Assembly: GCF_041807705.1 (NCBI RefSeq)
Contig: NZ_JBGTYY010000004.1
Coordinates: forward strand, 1 to 64,000
Length of the DNA: 64,000 nt
Source of the DNA: Mannheimia sp041807705
GTDB lineage: Bacteria > Pseudomonadota > Gammaproteobacteria > Enterobacterales > Pasteurellaceae
Direction of reading: 5' to 3'
Shown: in pieces, positions 31,019-39,407 of the stretch
How the letters are laid out: each line of letters opens with the position of its first letter
Numbering within the stretch: position 1 is the stretch's first letter
Program-made: the position numbers and the translations under genes
Notes under the pieces: generated by a model
Seen by the model: the letters and a program-made list of their open reading frames with translations, nothing else
Databases searched by the model: none
Told to the model about the DNA's origin: nothing

Positions 31019-33019
31019 TTATTCAACTTTAGAACCTTTCAACTGTTTTCTTAACCAAGTACGATTTGGGCTTAAATTATGCCAAATATCCTCACTTATC
31101 GGCACAGGCTCATTTGCAATCAAACTTGCCAAAAACTCCCCCAATAATGGAGCGGTGGTTAAACCACGAGAGGCCAAACCATTTACCATATATAAATTTG
31201 CAAAAATTTCCGCATTTTCGACCGCTTGTTTTCGCCTTAGTTGATTATACAAATTAGCGTACTGCTCTTTTTGCTTTTCAAAGTGATGAATAACCCCAAC
31301 CATCGGCACTCTATCTCGAAATGCAGCTCGAATGCCCACTTTCGCTCGGTTTTGGGATAAATCAATTCCATCTGTCCATTTACAAGCGGTCAAATTTTGC
31401 TGAAGTTTTGCAATATTCTCTAAATGTTCTGCTTCACTAAAATCAGTTTCCGCATTATCTCGAATATGGCTTGCCCCAATACAATGCGTATCTGCTTTTG
31501 AAACAGGTGTTAAATAGCCATCATAACAAACCACACAATTTAGTTTTTGTAACAGCGAGCTTGTTGGAATTTGGCTTACTTGCCCTCGTACAGGATAAAG
31601 CGGAATGCCATTCGCTTGGCTAAATTCATTCAACGTATGCCCATTTGCCAGTACAACCGCTTGGTGCTGAAAAGTTTCGCCATTGGTCTTCCATTGCCAC
31701 ATATCATTAGAAAAAGTTAAATTCTCTACTTTATGGCTACGTACAATCTTCAACCCTTTCGACTCAAGCCAAGAAAAACCATTTCTCACTAATTCGACTG
31801 GCGAAAGCCAACCACCTTGCGGAATAAATGCTCCCCCCTTTGGCACAGTTAAGCCTAATTTCTCGCTTAACTCCTCAGCAGAACATAATTTAAATAGCAT
31901 TTCGTCATCGGTCTGCTCAGCCATCTTCACAAGTTTTTTCGCTGTTTTATCGTTATAAGCGTAAAGTGCCACACCATTGAGGTTATGCTCAAATTCAATT
32001 TCCGCTTTAAGTTGTGATAATCGCTGCAACGCATAATCAAAACTGTGGATATAAAACCGTACATTTCGCTCATCGTCATCGCTTAATTGCGGATAAATCG
32101 CCCCTTGCAAATTGCCAGAAGCATTCATTGCGAGTTTTTCATCTTTACAATAAAGCGTGACTTTTTTACCTTTCTCTAACAGCGATAACGCCACAAATAA
32201 GCTCGCCACACCGCCGCCGATAATCGCAATATCGTCTACATTTTCATTTTTGGCATAAAAATAAGGATAATTAGGCGGTTGAATAGTGCTTTCGAGCGGC
32301 TTCTCTCCCCATAGCATTTCCCGTTTTTTACCAAAACCTTTGCGTTTTTTTACCTCAAAACCTGCGGCTTGCAAGCCTCTTCTCACATTACTGGAGGCCG
32401 TAAAAGTCGCAAAGCTACCGCCATTTGCACTTAAACGAAACATCTGTTGATATAAATGCTCGTTCCACATTTCAGGGTTTTTATCGGGCGAGAAACCATC
32501 TAAAAACCACGCATCAACTATTCCATTATAAAGATCGCCTAGCTGGGGCAAATTCTCAGCAATATCACCAAACCATAGATCTAAATAGATATTGTCAAAA
32601 TGGTAACGCTGACACCCCGTCTGGCGTGGCTGCCAACAAGCGGTCAAATTTTCAGATAATGTTGCAAATTGTAGACAATGTTGATGAACTTCGCTTAACT
32701 GGCTTGAAGTGAGCGGGAATTTCTCAAACGAAATAAAATAAAGTCGTTTAAGTTTACTTCGTGGAAATTCTATTTGAAATTGTTGGAATTTATCCGCAAC
32801 GGCTAAAAAATTTAACCCTGTGCCAAAGCCTGTTTCCGCAATCACAAACGCCTCTTTTGAATGCGATTGCCATTTTTCCCAAAGTTGATTACTTTCTTGG
32901 AAAACATAATAGCTTTCGGCTAGCCCATCTTGAGTAGAAAAATAAATATCATCAAATTGTTCAGAAACAGGGGTATTTGCTGAATTAAATGAAAGTGAGG
33001 CAAAAGTGAGTTTAGACAT
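31019..33019 (-). CDS. mnmC: bifunctional tRNA 5-methylaminomethyl-2-thiouridine biosynthesis protein
   Basis: Completes the wobble-uridine modification mnm5s2U34. The FAD-dependent C-terminal half removes the carboxymethyl group and the N-terminal half methylates with SAM. About 666 residues. The methyltransferase part (1-250) has AETGFGTGLNFLAV and DAWFLDGFSPDKNPEMW. The oxidoreductase part (from about 265) begins with the dinucleotide fold DIAIIGGGVASLFVALSL. GAGGG lies five bases before the ATG at 33019; the ATG one codon earlier is also possible. Three uptake signals lie inside the gene and encode short LTAC pieces. Confidence 0.95.
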   Translation of the reverse strand: MSKLTFASLSFNSANTPVSEQFDDIYFSTQDGLAESYYVFQESNQLWEKWQSHSKEAFVIAETGFGTGLNFLAVADKFQQFQIEFPRSKLKRLYFISFEKFPLTSSQLSEVHQHCLQFATLSENLTACWQPRQTGCQRYHFDNIYLDLWFGDIAENLPQLGDLYNGIVDAWFLDGFSPDKNPEMWNEHLYQQMFRLSANGGSFATFTASSNVRRGLQAAGFEVKKRKGFGKKREMLWGEKPLESTIQPPNYPYFYAKNENVDDIAIIGGGVASLFVALSLLEKGKKVTLYCKDEKLAMNASGNLQGAIYPQLSDDDERNVRFYIHSFDYALQRLSQLKAEIEFEHNLNGVALYAYNDKTAKKLVKMAEQTDDEMLFKLCSAEELSEKLGLTVPKGGAFIPQGGWLSPVELVRNGFSWLESKGLKIVRSHKVENLTFSNDMWQWKTNGETFQHQAVVLANGHTLNEFSQANGIPLYPVRGQVSQIPTSSLLQKLNCVVCYDGYLTPVSKADTHCIGASHIRDNAETDFSEAEHLENIAKLQQNLTACKWTDGIDLSQNRAKVGIRAAFRDRVPMVGVIHHFEKQKEQYANLYNQLRRKQAVENAEIFANLYMVNGLASRGLTTAPLLGEFLASLIANEPVPISEDIWHNLSPNRTWLRKQLKGSKVE

Positions 33020-33038
33020 CATATCCCTCAAAACAAAA

Positions 33039-33064
33039 CACGGAAAACCAAGCGATTTTCCGTG
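33039..33064 (-). terminator. terminator of the 26-codon gene
   Basis: CACGGAAAA (33039-33047) pairs with TTTTCCGTG (33056-33064). On the minus strand it is followed by TTTTGTTTT. It lies 20 bases after the microprotein stop and directly before mnmC. Confidence 0.75.
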
Positions 33065-33083
33065 TCTTAATAGTGAATAAATA

Positions 33084-33164
33084 TTAGAAAATATTGTAGG
33101 CCAAAAATACGATCATACCAAGTGCGAAAGCTACTGTTAGCATTGAATATCCAAAAATACCCAT
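33084..33164 (-). CDS. putative 26-residue membrane microprotein
   Basis: A short frame encodes MGIFGYSMLTVAFALGM followed by IVFLAYNIF. Residues 8-24 form a hydrophobic helix long enough to span the inner membrane, with almost no charged residue in the protein. GAGG lies nine bases before the ATG, a possible promoter lies upstream and a strong terminator downstream, so it has every sign of a small independent gene between trpC and mnmC. I do not recognise the family. Small hydrophobic proteins of this kind often bind larger membrane complexes, but nothing here names the partner. Confidence 0.6.
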   Translation of the reverse strand: MGIFGYSMLTVAFALGMIVFLAYNIF

Positions 33165-33207
33165 AATATAAATCCTCATTGTTAGTTATTGTTAAAATAT
33201 CGGTTTT

Positions 33208-33237
33208 ATTCTAACACACTTTAATTCGCTGTGTCGC
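33208..33237 (-). promoter_or_regulatory. possible promoter of the microprotein gene
   Basis: GCGACA (33237-33232) and TAGAAT (33213-33208) are 18 bases apart on the minus strand. The -35 element overlaps the trpC stop codon. The -35 match is only four of six. Confidence 0.3.
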
Positions 33238-34661
33238 TATGCGTGAATAATTTTCGTAAAACAAGCGGTTAATTTTGCAAAATCTTTTACACCTTTGGCA
33301 CTTTCAACGCCTGAGTTTAAATCTACCCCTAAGCAGCCTTGAGCCAAAGCGGCTTCAATGTTCTCTACATTAATACCGCCAGCTAACAAGGCTTTCTGCT
33401 TCAACGCTTCTAGAATTAACTCCCAATTAAAGGCTTTACCTGTGCCACCTTGCTGATTTGCCACTTTGCTGTCTAATATATAACGAGTAATTTGTGGATT
33501 ATCGGAAAACTCTAGGCTTTCGGCATCAACATCAATGGATAATGCTTTCCAAATTTGAGTTTGATCGCCCAGTTTTTCAGCCAACTCCTCAATGTATTTA
33601 TCATCTTCAGAGCCGTGTAATTGCACCGCAAACAGTTCAAGCTGTTTTGCAATTTTTTCGACAAATTCGACCGCTTGATCTTGGAAAACACCAACATAAC
33701 GAAGCGGTGCATTCACGACCAATTCTTGAGCTTGGCGAAGTGAAAGCTGGCGTGGCGAGCCTTCTGCAAAAATTAAACCACCATACAATGCACCTTGATC
33801 ATAAACAGCTTTAACATCTTGCACACGGGTTAAACCGCACACTTTATTTTCGCCGAACATAACTGCACGCACCGCATTGTTCAGATCCGAGCTGCCCATT
33901 AAACTACTGCCGATTAAAAAGGCGTGAACATAAGGCTTAATGCGTTTGACTTGATTGTGATCGTTAATGCCCGACTCTGAAATTAAACACACATCAGCAG
34001 GAATTCTCTCTTGGTATTTTTCCACCAAACGCACTATACGGTTCATATCAATGGTAAGCGTGTGCAAATCACGGTTATTTACGCCAATCACTTTCGCCCC
34101 TAAAGCTAATGCACGCTCAAACTCAGATTCAGTGCTGGTTTCAGTCAAAACCCCCATTCCTAGCTCGTGGGCTAAGCTCGAGAGCTCACGATAGGTTTCA
34201 TCATCAACCACCGATAACATCAGTAAAATCGCATCCGCATTATAAAAACGGGCGAGGTACACTTGATAAGGCGAAATCATAAAATCTTTACACAAAATCG
34301 GCTGTGTTGTTTGCTGTTTGACTTGGTCGATATAGCGAAAATCTCCCTGAAAATATTGCTCATCAGTCAAAACGGAAATCACACTTGCATAATTTTTATA
34401 GATTGATGCAATGCTATCTAAATCGAACTCTGCTCGAATTAACCCTTTTGATGGCGAGGCTTTTTTGCATTCCAAAATATAAGCAGGCTCTTGGTGCGTA
34501 CCCTTTGCCAACGAGGCGTAAAAATCCCGATCGCTTTTTACGATTTTGTGCTGAAACTCGCTCAATGGGAAATCTTGCTGTTTTTCTTCCACCCAAATGG
34601 CTTTATCTTGTACGATTTTTTGTAAAATGGTTGGCTGATGAGTTGAATCTGTCTTTTGCAT
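33237..34661 (-). CDS. trpC: indole-3-glycerol phosphate synthase / phosphoribosylanthranilate isomerase fusion
   Basis: Two consecutive steps of tryptophan synthesis in one chain of 474 residues. The IGPS half (1-260) shows ILECKKASPSKGLIR, LCKDFMISPYQVYLAR, GVNNRDLHTLTID and LISESGI. The PRAI half (from about 270) starts VCGLTRVQDVKAVYDQGA and contains YVGVFQD, VQLHGSEDD and LAGGINVENI. The fused layout is normal for enteric bacteria and Pasteurellaceae. No other trp gene is in the window, so the pathway is split. An uptake signal near the end encodes LTACFTK. Confidence 0.95.
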   Translation of the reverse strand: MQKTDSTHQPTILQKIVQDKAIWVEEKQQDFPLSEFQHKIVKSDRDFYASLAKGTHQEPAYILECKKASPSKGLIRAEFDLDSIASIYKNYASVISVLTDEQYFQGDFRYIDQVKQQTTQPILCKDFMISPYQVYLARFYNADAILLMLSVVDDETYRELSSLAHELGMGVLTETSTESEFERALALGAKVIGVNNRDLHTLTIDMNRIVRLVEKYQERIPADVCLISESGINDHNQVKRIKPYVHAFLIGSSLMGSSDLNNAVRAVMFGENKVCGLTRVQDVKAVYDQGALYGGLIFAEGSPRQLSLRQAQELVVNAPLRYVGVFQDQAVEFVEKIAKQLELFAVQLHGSEDDKYIEELAEKLGDQTQIWKALSIDVDAESLEFSDNPQITRYILDSKVANQQGGTGKAFNWELILEALKQKALLAGGINVENIEAALAQGCLGVDLNSGVESAKGVKDFAKLTACFTKIIHA

Positions 34662-34748
34662 ATAAATCCCTAGAGCGAAATAAATTTGAGTGGTAAAATC
34701 TGCCCTTATTTTTACCTGAAAAAGACCAATTTCACAAGCGAAACTGAA

Positions 34749-35060
34749 ATGAAATCACAAGTTATACAGTATTTATCTAATTTAGAAATCGCCCTTAGAG
34801 TTAATCAACTTTGGGAAGCCACCGCACCAAGCCACGAGGCACTAGCTAATGATCAACCATTTTGTGTCGAAACACTTACACCAACACAATGGCTGCAATG
34901 GATTTTCATTCCAAGAATGCGAGCTATTTTAGACGCTAATACAAATTTACCTCGCAATTTTGCGATTACACCGTATTTAGAAGAGGCATTGAAAAACGAA
35001 GGTTATTTACAAGCGATTTGTGAACCACTATTAGACTTAGAAAAATTGTTGAAAGATTAA
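34749..35060 (+). CDS. yqcC: YqcC-family protein (DUF446)
   Basis: A 103-residue helical protein without known function. It begins with KSQVIQYLSNLEIALR and contains the family's conserved TLTPTQWLQWIFIPRMR and NFAITPYLEEA. The ATG at 34749 is chosen because the upstream part of the open frame does not resemble the family, though the binding site is poor. In E. coli yqcC lies directly before truC (yqcB); here the same order is kept but a MITE-like element has been inserted between them. Confidence 0.85.
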   Translation: MKSQVIQYLSNLEIALRVNQLWEATAPSHEALANDQPFCVETLTPTQWLQWIFIPRMRAILDANTNLPRNFAITPYLEEALKNEGYLQAICEPLLDLEKLLKD

Positions 35061-35090
35061 TTTAACTCTCAGTTCTTTTATTATTCTGAC

Positions 35091-35244
35091 AAATCTCCCC
35101 CTCCCCTCTTTGCTAAAGAGGGGGGGATCATTCTGAGAAAATCTTGAGTGTATCTGGTTATTTAAGAGCCCGTTTAGTAAGATGAATTCATTTATTATGG
35201 AGATCTAGCTCCCCTCTTTAGAAAAGAGGGGCTGGGGGAGATTT
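35091..35244. mobile_element. MITE-like element with ~35-bp terminal inverted repeats
   Basis: The left end starts AAATCTCCCCCTCCCC and continues CTCTTTGCTAAAGAGGGG; the right end is its near-complement, CCCCTCTTTAGAAAAGAGG then GGCTGGGGGAGATTT. Each end also folds into its own hairpin. There is no coding capacity. It separates yqcC from truC. A single inner hairpin of the same type occurs at 56597-56620. Confidence 0.65.
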
Positions 35245-35273
35245 GATAAATTACACTTATACTTAACCGTATT

Positions 35274-36002
35274 ATGACCTTAGATATTTTATACCAAGAC
35301 GACTTACTTATCGCCATCAACAAACCTGCCGGAATGTTAGTACATCGTTCTTGGTTAGATAAACACGAAACGGTGTTTGCAATGCAAACTTTGAGAGACC
35401 AAATCGGGCAACACATTTTCCCGATTCATCGGCTTGACCGCCCCACTTCGGGCGTTTTACTTTTCGCATTAAATAGTGAAACAGCCCGACTGATGTGCGA
35501 ACAGTTTGAACAACATCAGGTGCAGAAAACCTATTTAGCGGTTGTACGAGGGTATTTGCAGGGAGAAGATCGAATCGATTACCCACTCAAAGTGATTTTA
35601 GATAAAATTGCCGATAAATTTTCGCAAGAAAAAGAGGCTCAAGAGGCTATTACCGATTATAAAGGTTTAGCAACGGTTGAAATTCGCTACCCTGTGGGTA
35701 AACATTCAACCGCTCGTTATAGCTTAGTTGAATTAAATCCCAAAACAGGAAGAAAGCACCAGCTCCGCCGCCATCTAAAACATCTTTTCCATCCGATTAT
35801 GGGCGATAGCAAATATGGCGATTTACATCAAAACAGAGCGTTAAATGAAAAATCAGGTGTGAGCCGTTTAATGTTGCACGCCTATAAGTTGCAATTTCAA
35901 CACCCAAAAAATTTGCAAAAAATTGAGATAATCGCACCGCTTGATGAACAGTGGCAAACACTCTTTACATTTTTTGACTGGAACTTTACCCAATTCCGTT
36001 AG
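35274..36002 (+). CDS. truC: tRNA pseudouridine(65) synthase
   Basis: Isomerises uridine 65 of some tRNAs. The 242-residue RluA-family protein has the catalytic motif HRLDRPTSGVLLFAL (Asp about 58), MLVHRS near 25, and the KTGRKHQLRRHLKHLFHPI block near 165. Length matches E. coli TruC (260) rather than the larger RluC/D. It follows yqcC, as in enteric bacteria, and is followed 17 bases later by yoaH. Confidence 0.92.
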   Translation: MTLDILYQDDLLIAINKPAGMLVHRSWLDKHETVFAMQTLRDQIGQHIFPIHRLDRPTSGVLLFALNSETARLMCEQFEQHQVQKTYLAVVRGYLQGEDRIDYPLKVILDKIADKFSQEKEAQEAITDYKGLATVEIRYPVGKHSTARYSLVELNPKTGRKHQLRRHLKHLFHPIMGDSKYGDLHQNRALNEKSGVSRLMLHAYKLQFQHPKNLQKIEIIAPLDEQWQTLFTFFDWNFTQFR

Positions 36003-36019
36003 ACTAACAGGACAATTAT

Positions 36020-36184
36020 ATGGATAATTCACTTTTATCACTTACCCACGAACAGCAACAAGCGGCAGTAGAAGAAATTCAAAAATTGATGGCTGAAGGC
36101 ATAAGTGCTGGAGAGGCCATTCAAATTATTGCCAATCAGTTGCGAGAAAAACATCAAATATCGGAGAAAATAAAAAATGAATAA
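36020..36184 (+). CDS. yoaH: UPF0181 protein YoaH
   Basis: A 54-residue protein starting MDNSLLSLTHEQQQAAVEEI. The block SLTHEQQQ-A-VE-IQ-LMAEG-S-GEAI matches E. coli YoaH closely. Function is unknown. The start follows AACAGGACAATT and the stop overlaps the next gene's start by eight bases (ATGAATAA), so the two are translationally coupled. It may be the third gene of a yqcC-truC-yoaH unit. Confidence 0.88.
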   Translation: MDNSLLSLTHEQQQAAVEEIQKLMAEGISAGEAIQIIANQLREKHQISEKIKNE

Positions 36185-36656
36185 ATTATGGGTTGCATTA
36201 ACACTAATTATATCCACACAGTATAGTTTTTCCGCAGTAGATAAACCAGCTAAGCAAGCATTACCATCTAAAGATAAACCTATGGTTTCATTACAGGTTG
36301 TCGATATCAGCAAGAAAACGCCTAAGCCGATTGCCGGCAATACTCTTTCGATCAGCAAAAAGCAAAACCAACTTTGTTGGCGTAGCTATAACCTTCTGAT
36401 CCCAAATAAGGTCACCATTGCAGAGGCTTTTTATGCACCGGATGCTATAAATCTGACTTCCGAAAATTCTACAATAGAATCATCAAAAGATAAAAAAGAG
36501 CATCTGATTATTACCGAAATTACCAGTAGCAATACCGAAAAATATTTGGGACGCTGCTGGACATTCGATAAGACCGATCCTATCGGTAAATATAAAATGG
36601 AAATCCAAATCAACGACCAAGTATTCAAAGGGTTAGAATTTGAAATTGTAAAATAA
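36177..36656 (+). CDS. exported protein of unknown function
   Basis: The 159-residue product has a signal peptide (LWVALTLIISTQYSFSA, cleavage near residue 20). It has no lipobox cysteine. The mature part contains two cysteines only, in QLCWRSY and GRCWTF, which could form one disulfide bond in the periplasm. The sequence after residue 40 is rich in beta-strand pattern and ends VFKGLEFEIVK, suggesting a small beta-sandwich. I do not recognise a family. It overlaps yoaH by eight bases and is followed by the convergent CYTH gene. Confidence 0.7.
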   Translation: MNKLWVALTLIISTQYSFSAVDKPAKQALPSKDKPMVSLQVVDISKKTPKPIAGNTLSISKKQNQLCWRSYNLLIPNKVTIAEAFYAPDAINLTSENSTIESSKDKKEHLIITEITSSNTEKYLGRCWTFDKTDPIGKYKMEIQINDQVFKGLEFEIVK

Positions 36657-36690
36657 ACGAAAACCAAAGAAATTATTCTGTGGTTTTTTA

Positions 36691-37539
36691 CTATAATATT
36701 TTCAATGTTTCTAAATTTAACATTAAATAATCTCGGTTTTTCGCAAGCGTTTTCGCTTCTTCCCAAGTTTCTAACTGCTGATTTGTGCATTGATTAAACC
36801 GTGCTAACACCGCTTTATTTTCATTTCCTACACGAATAAAATCAGCCAATTTTTGCTCAAGTTGATAACTATTTTCTTGCTGCATCGTATTTGCAATTTT
36901 TTGTTCAAATTTAACCGCTTGTCCAATCAAATAACCACGTTGAGCTTTACTCAAACCACTTAACCACATTCCATCAGTTTTTGGCATTGCTTCCACTAAG
37001 CGGAACAAATCAGTTAAATTACCCTGTTTAATTTCAAATTCCAACTCGGAAATTGCCTCTTCGCCATATTGATTTTTGATTAAGCCCTGATCTAACGCCA
37101 CTTCAATTTCAGACTCTCCTACCTTAAATAACCAGATTTGGCGAGTGAAATCTGTGCTAAAAATCGTTTGTAGGCGATTAGCAATCTGCTCCGCATTTTC
37201 AAAAGGCAGATGATATTTTTGGGCTAAGGCGAGAAAATCGGGCTGATTAGTTGATAATGCTAAATTATATTCAGGGCGAATATGCAATCCGCCTACGATC
37301 TCGCCTTTAGTTTTAAGCGTGATCTCAAATTGATGATTTTGTGAACGAACCCGTAACCCCATTTGCTTTGAAGCAAAAAACTGCTCTGGCGTATCATAAT
37401 AACGATTGCCTAGCATTTGAGATTTCTGCTCAAGCAATTCAAATTCTTTCACGCTATTTAGCCAATTTTCAATTGGTGCAATATTATGCGGTTCGAGCAT
37501 TATTTTCAGCTCAATTTCTGCCTGTTTTTTGTTTTCCAT
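36691..37539 (-). CDS. CYTH-domain protein, YgiF-like inorganic triphosphatase
   Basis: The 282-residue protein starts with the CYTH signature EIELKIML (ExExK, residues 8-15), and has the basic strands MGLRVRSQNHQFEITLKTK and acidic ISELEFEIKQG that line the triphosphate tunnel. This covers residues 5-200. The C-terminal ~80 residues are helical and look like a shortened CHAD-like region. E. coli YgiF is 433 residues and hydrolyses inorganic triphosphate; the enzyme here is likely similar but lacks most of the second domain. Confidence 0.8.
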   Translation of the reverse strand: MENKKQAEIELKIMLEPHNIAPIENWLNSVKEFELLEQKSQMLGNRYYDTPEQFFASKQMGLRVRSQNHQFEITLKTKGEIVGGLHIRPEYNLALSTNQPDFLALAQKYHLPFENAEQIANRLQTIFSTDFTRQIWLFKVGESEIEVALDQGLIKNQYGEEAISELEFEIKQGNLTDLFRLVEAMPKTDGMWLSGLSKAQRGYLIGQAVKFEQKIANTMQQENSYQLEQKLADFIRVGNENKAVLARFNQCTNQQLETWEEAKTLAKNRDYLMLNLETLKIL

Positions 37540-37599
37540 TTCACACTACTCTGCAACGTTGTATAATCAAGCGGTTATTTTATCAATAAATTTTGCAAA

Positions 37600-39009
37600 A
37601 TGTTTTCTAAAATTCATCATAAACTCAATAACTTTGTTCAGCGTGGGCTAGATAATCACTTACGCCTTGCCGTTACAGGCTTAAGTCGTAGTGGTAAAAC
37701 GGCGTTTATCACGAGCCTTGTTGATCAACTTTTACATATCAATAAAGCAGACAATACTCATCTTAATTTATTTGCTCCCGCTCGCAACGGGCAAATTCTG
37801 TCTGTTAAACGAGTGGAACAGGGGGATTTAACCATTCCTCGCTTTGAATATGATAAAAACCGCCAATGTTTTGAAGCAACGCCTCCTCGCTGGCCAAATT
37901 CCACCACAGGCATTAGCGAAATTCGCCTTGCCATTCGTTACCAACGCCAGCACTCGTTGCTTCGCCATATTAAAGAAACCAGCACGCTGTATCTGGATAT
38001 TTTTGATTATCCTGGCGAATGGTTGTTGGACTTACCGCTACTTTCTCTTTCCTATAAAGAGTGGTCGCAAACCCAACAAGCGGTGCATAAAGATGAACGT
38101 GCAGAACTGGCTCAGTCTTGGCTGCAAGCGGTCAAAGAAATCGATCTTTTTGCAAAAACTGATGAAAACGTATTGGCGGAGTTAAGCCTGCAATACACCG
38201 ATTATTTGCTTGCCTGTAAAGCACAGGGAATGCAATATATTCAGCCGGGTAGATTTGTATTGTCAACGGAAAATGCGAAAGGTGCACCTGTTTTCCAATT
38301 CTTCCCATTATTAGATTTAAACGAAGCCGATTGGGAAAAATTAGAGCAAAGCGATAAAAATAGCGTTTTCCATACCCTCAAAAAACGCTATGAGCATTAC
38401 CAGAAAAAAATCGTCAAGCCGTTTTATGAAGATTACTTCTCGCAATTTGACCGCCAAGTGATTCTGGCAGACTGCCTCACGCCGTTAAATTATGGCTACA
38501 ACGAATTTATGGAAATGAAATTAGGGCTACAGCAACTGTTTAAACATTTCCATTATGGTAACCGCTCGCTGTTTAGTCGCCTATTTTCCTCAAATATCGA
38601 CAAGCTCTTGTTTATTGCGACAAAGGCAGATCATATCACCAGCGATCAAATACCCAATTTAGAAAGTCTAATGCGACAACTTGTGCAAGAAGGTGGTAGA
38701 CACGCTGAATTTGATGGCATTGAAACAGGCTATTTAGCCATTTCTGCTATTCAAGCAACGGATGCGGTCAAAGTTACCCAAAATGATAAAAGCATCAGAG
38801 CCATTCGTGGCATTCGCTCAAGCGATAAAAAACAAGTTACGCTCTACCCCGGCACGGTGCCAAGCCGTTTGCCTGATAAAAACTATTGGCAATTTAACCG
38901 TTTTGAGTTCGACCAATTCGAGCCAAAGCAGATTGGCTATGACCAACCAATCCCTCATTTAAGAATGGATTCGGTGTTGCAGTTTTTATTAGCGGATAGG
39001 TTTGAGTAA
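37600..39009 (+). CDS. ycjX: YcjX-family GTPase-like protein
   Basis: The 469-residue protein (DUF463 family) has a P-loop LAVTGLSRSGKTAFITSL near the N-terminus (about 22-39), followed by the family's LFAPARNGQIL, FEATPPRWPNSTTGISEIRL and DIFDYPGEWLLDLPLL. Length matches E. coli YcjX (465). The gene is linked to envelope or phage-shock stress in enteric bacteria, where ycjF follows; no ycjF is present here. Nucleotide hydrolysis is inferred from the P-loop; the cellular role is unclear. Confidence 0.9.
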   Translation: MFSKIHHKLNNFVQRGLDNHLRLAVTGLSRSGKTAFITSLVDQLLHINKADNTHLNLFAPARNGQILSVKRVEQGDLTIPRFEYDKNRQCFEATPPRWPNSTTGISEIRLAIRYQRQHSLLRHIKETSTLYLDIFDYPGEWLLDLPLLSLSYKEWSQTQQAVHKDERAELAQSWLQAVKEIDLFAKTDENVLAELSLQYTDYLLACKAQGMQYIQPGRFVLSTENAKGAPVFQFFPLLDLNEADWEKLEQSDKNSVFHTLKKRYEHYQKKIVKPFYEDYFSQFDRQVILADCLTPLNYGYNEFMEMKLGLQQLFKHFHYGNRSLFSRLFSSNIDKLLFIATKADHITSDQIPNLESLMRQLVQEGGRHAEFDGIETGYLAISAIQATDAVKVTQNDKSIRAIRGIRSSDKKQVTLYPGTVPSRLPDKNYWQFNRFEFDQFEPKQIGYDQPIPHLRMDSVLQFLLADRFE

Positions 39010-39037
39010 AATTTTCTATTGCATATTTTTATTAACG

Positions 39038-39053
39038 GTATAAAATTTTATAC
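39038..39053. promoter_or_regulatory. palindromic operator of the toxin-antitoxin pair
   Basis: GTATAAAATTTTATAC is a perfect 16-bp palindrome ending four bases before the toxin start. Its position suits autorepression by the downstream HTH antitoxin. Confidence 0.55.
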
Positions 39054-39056
39054 ATT

Positions 39057-39407
39057 ATGAATACCCTTATTTCTAAACGAAAACCTATTCGTTGGGTTGG
39101 TTCAACCCTAGATGATATTCGTGAATTTCCCGATAACATTAAAAGGGAGCTTGGCTTTGACCTTGATTTAGTTCAGCAAGGTTTATTACCTCGAGATTTC
39201 AAAGCGATGTCAAATTTAGGTTCTGGCGTAATGGAAATTCGTGTAAAAGATACCTCTGGGGCATTTCGCCTAGTTTACTTAGCTAAATTCAAAAATGCGG
39301 TTTATTGCTTACACGCTTTTCAAAAGAAAACACAGAAAACTGCCCCAAAAGATATTGCTATTATTAAAGCTCGCTATACAGCAATAAAGGAGTTAGAAAA
39401 TGAATAA
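39057..39407 (+). CDS. HigB/Gp49-like RelE-superfamily toxin
   Basis: The 116-residue protein matches the phage-derived Gp49-like toxin family: RWVGSTLDDIREFPDN, then FKAMSNLGSGVMEIRVKD, AFRLVYLAKFKNAVYCLHAF and KTQKTAPKDIAIIKARY. These are the core strands and the basic C-terminal segment of ribosome-dependent mRNA-cutting toxins. The gene overlaps the antitoxin by eight bases (toxin first), the HigBA order. A GTATAAAATTTTATAC palindrome stands upstream. Activity is inferred from family membership. Confidence 0.85.
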   Translation: MNTLISKRKPIRWVGSTLDDIREFPDNIKRELGFDLDLVQQGLLPRDFKAMSNLGSGVMEIRVKDTSGAFRLVYLAKFKNAVYCLHAFQKKTQKTAPKDIAIIKARYTAIKELENE

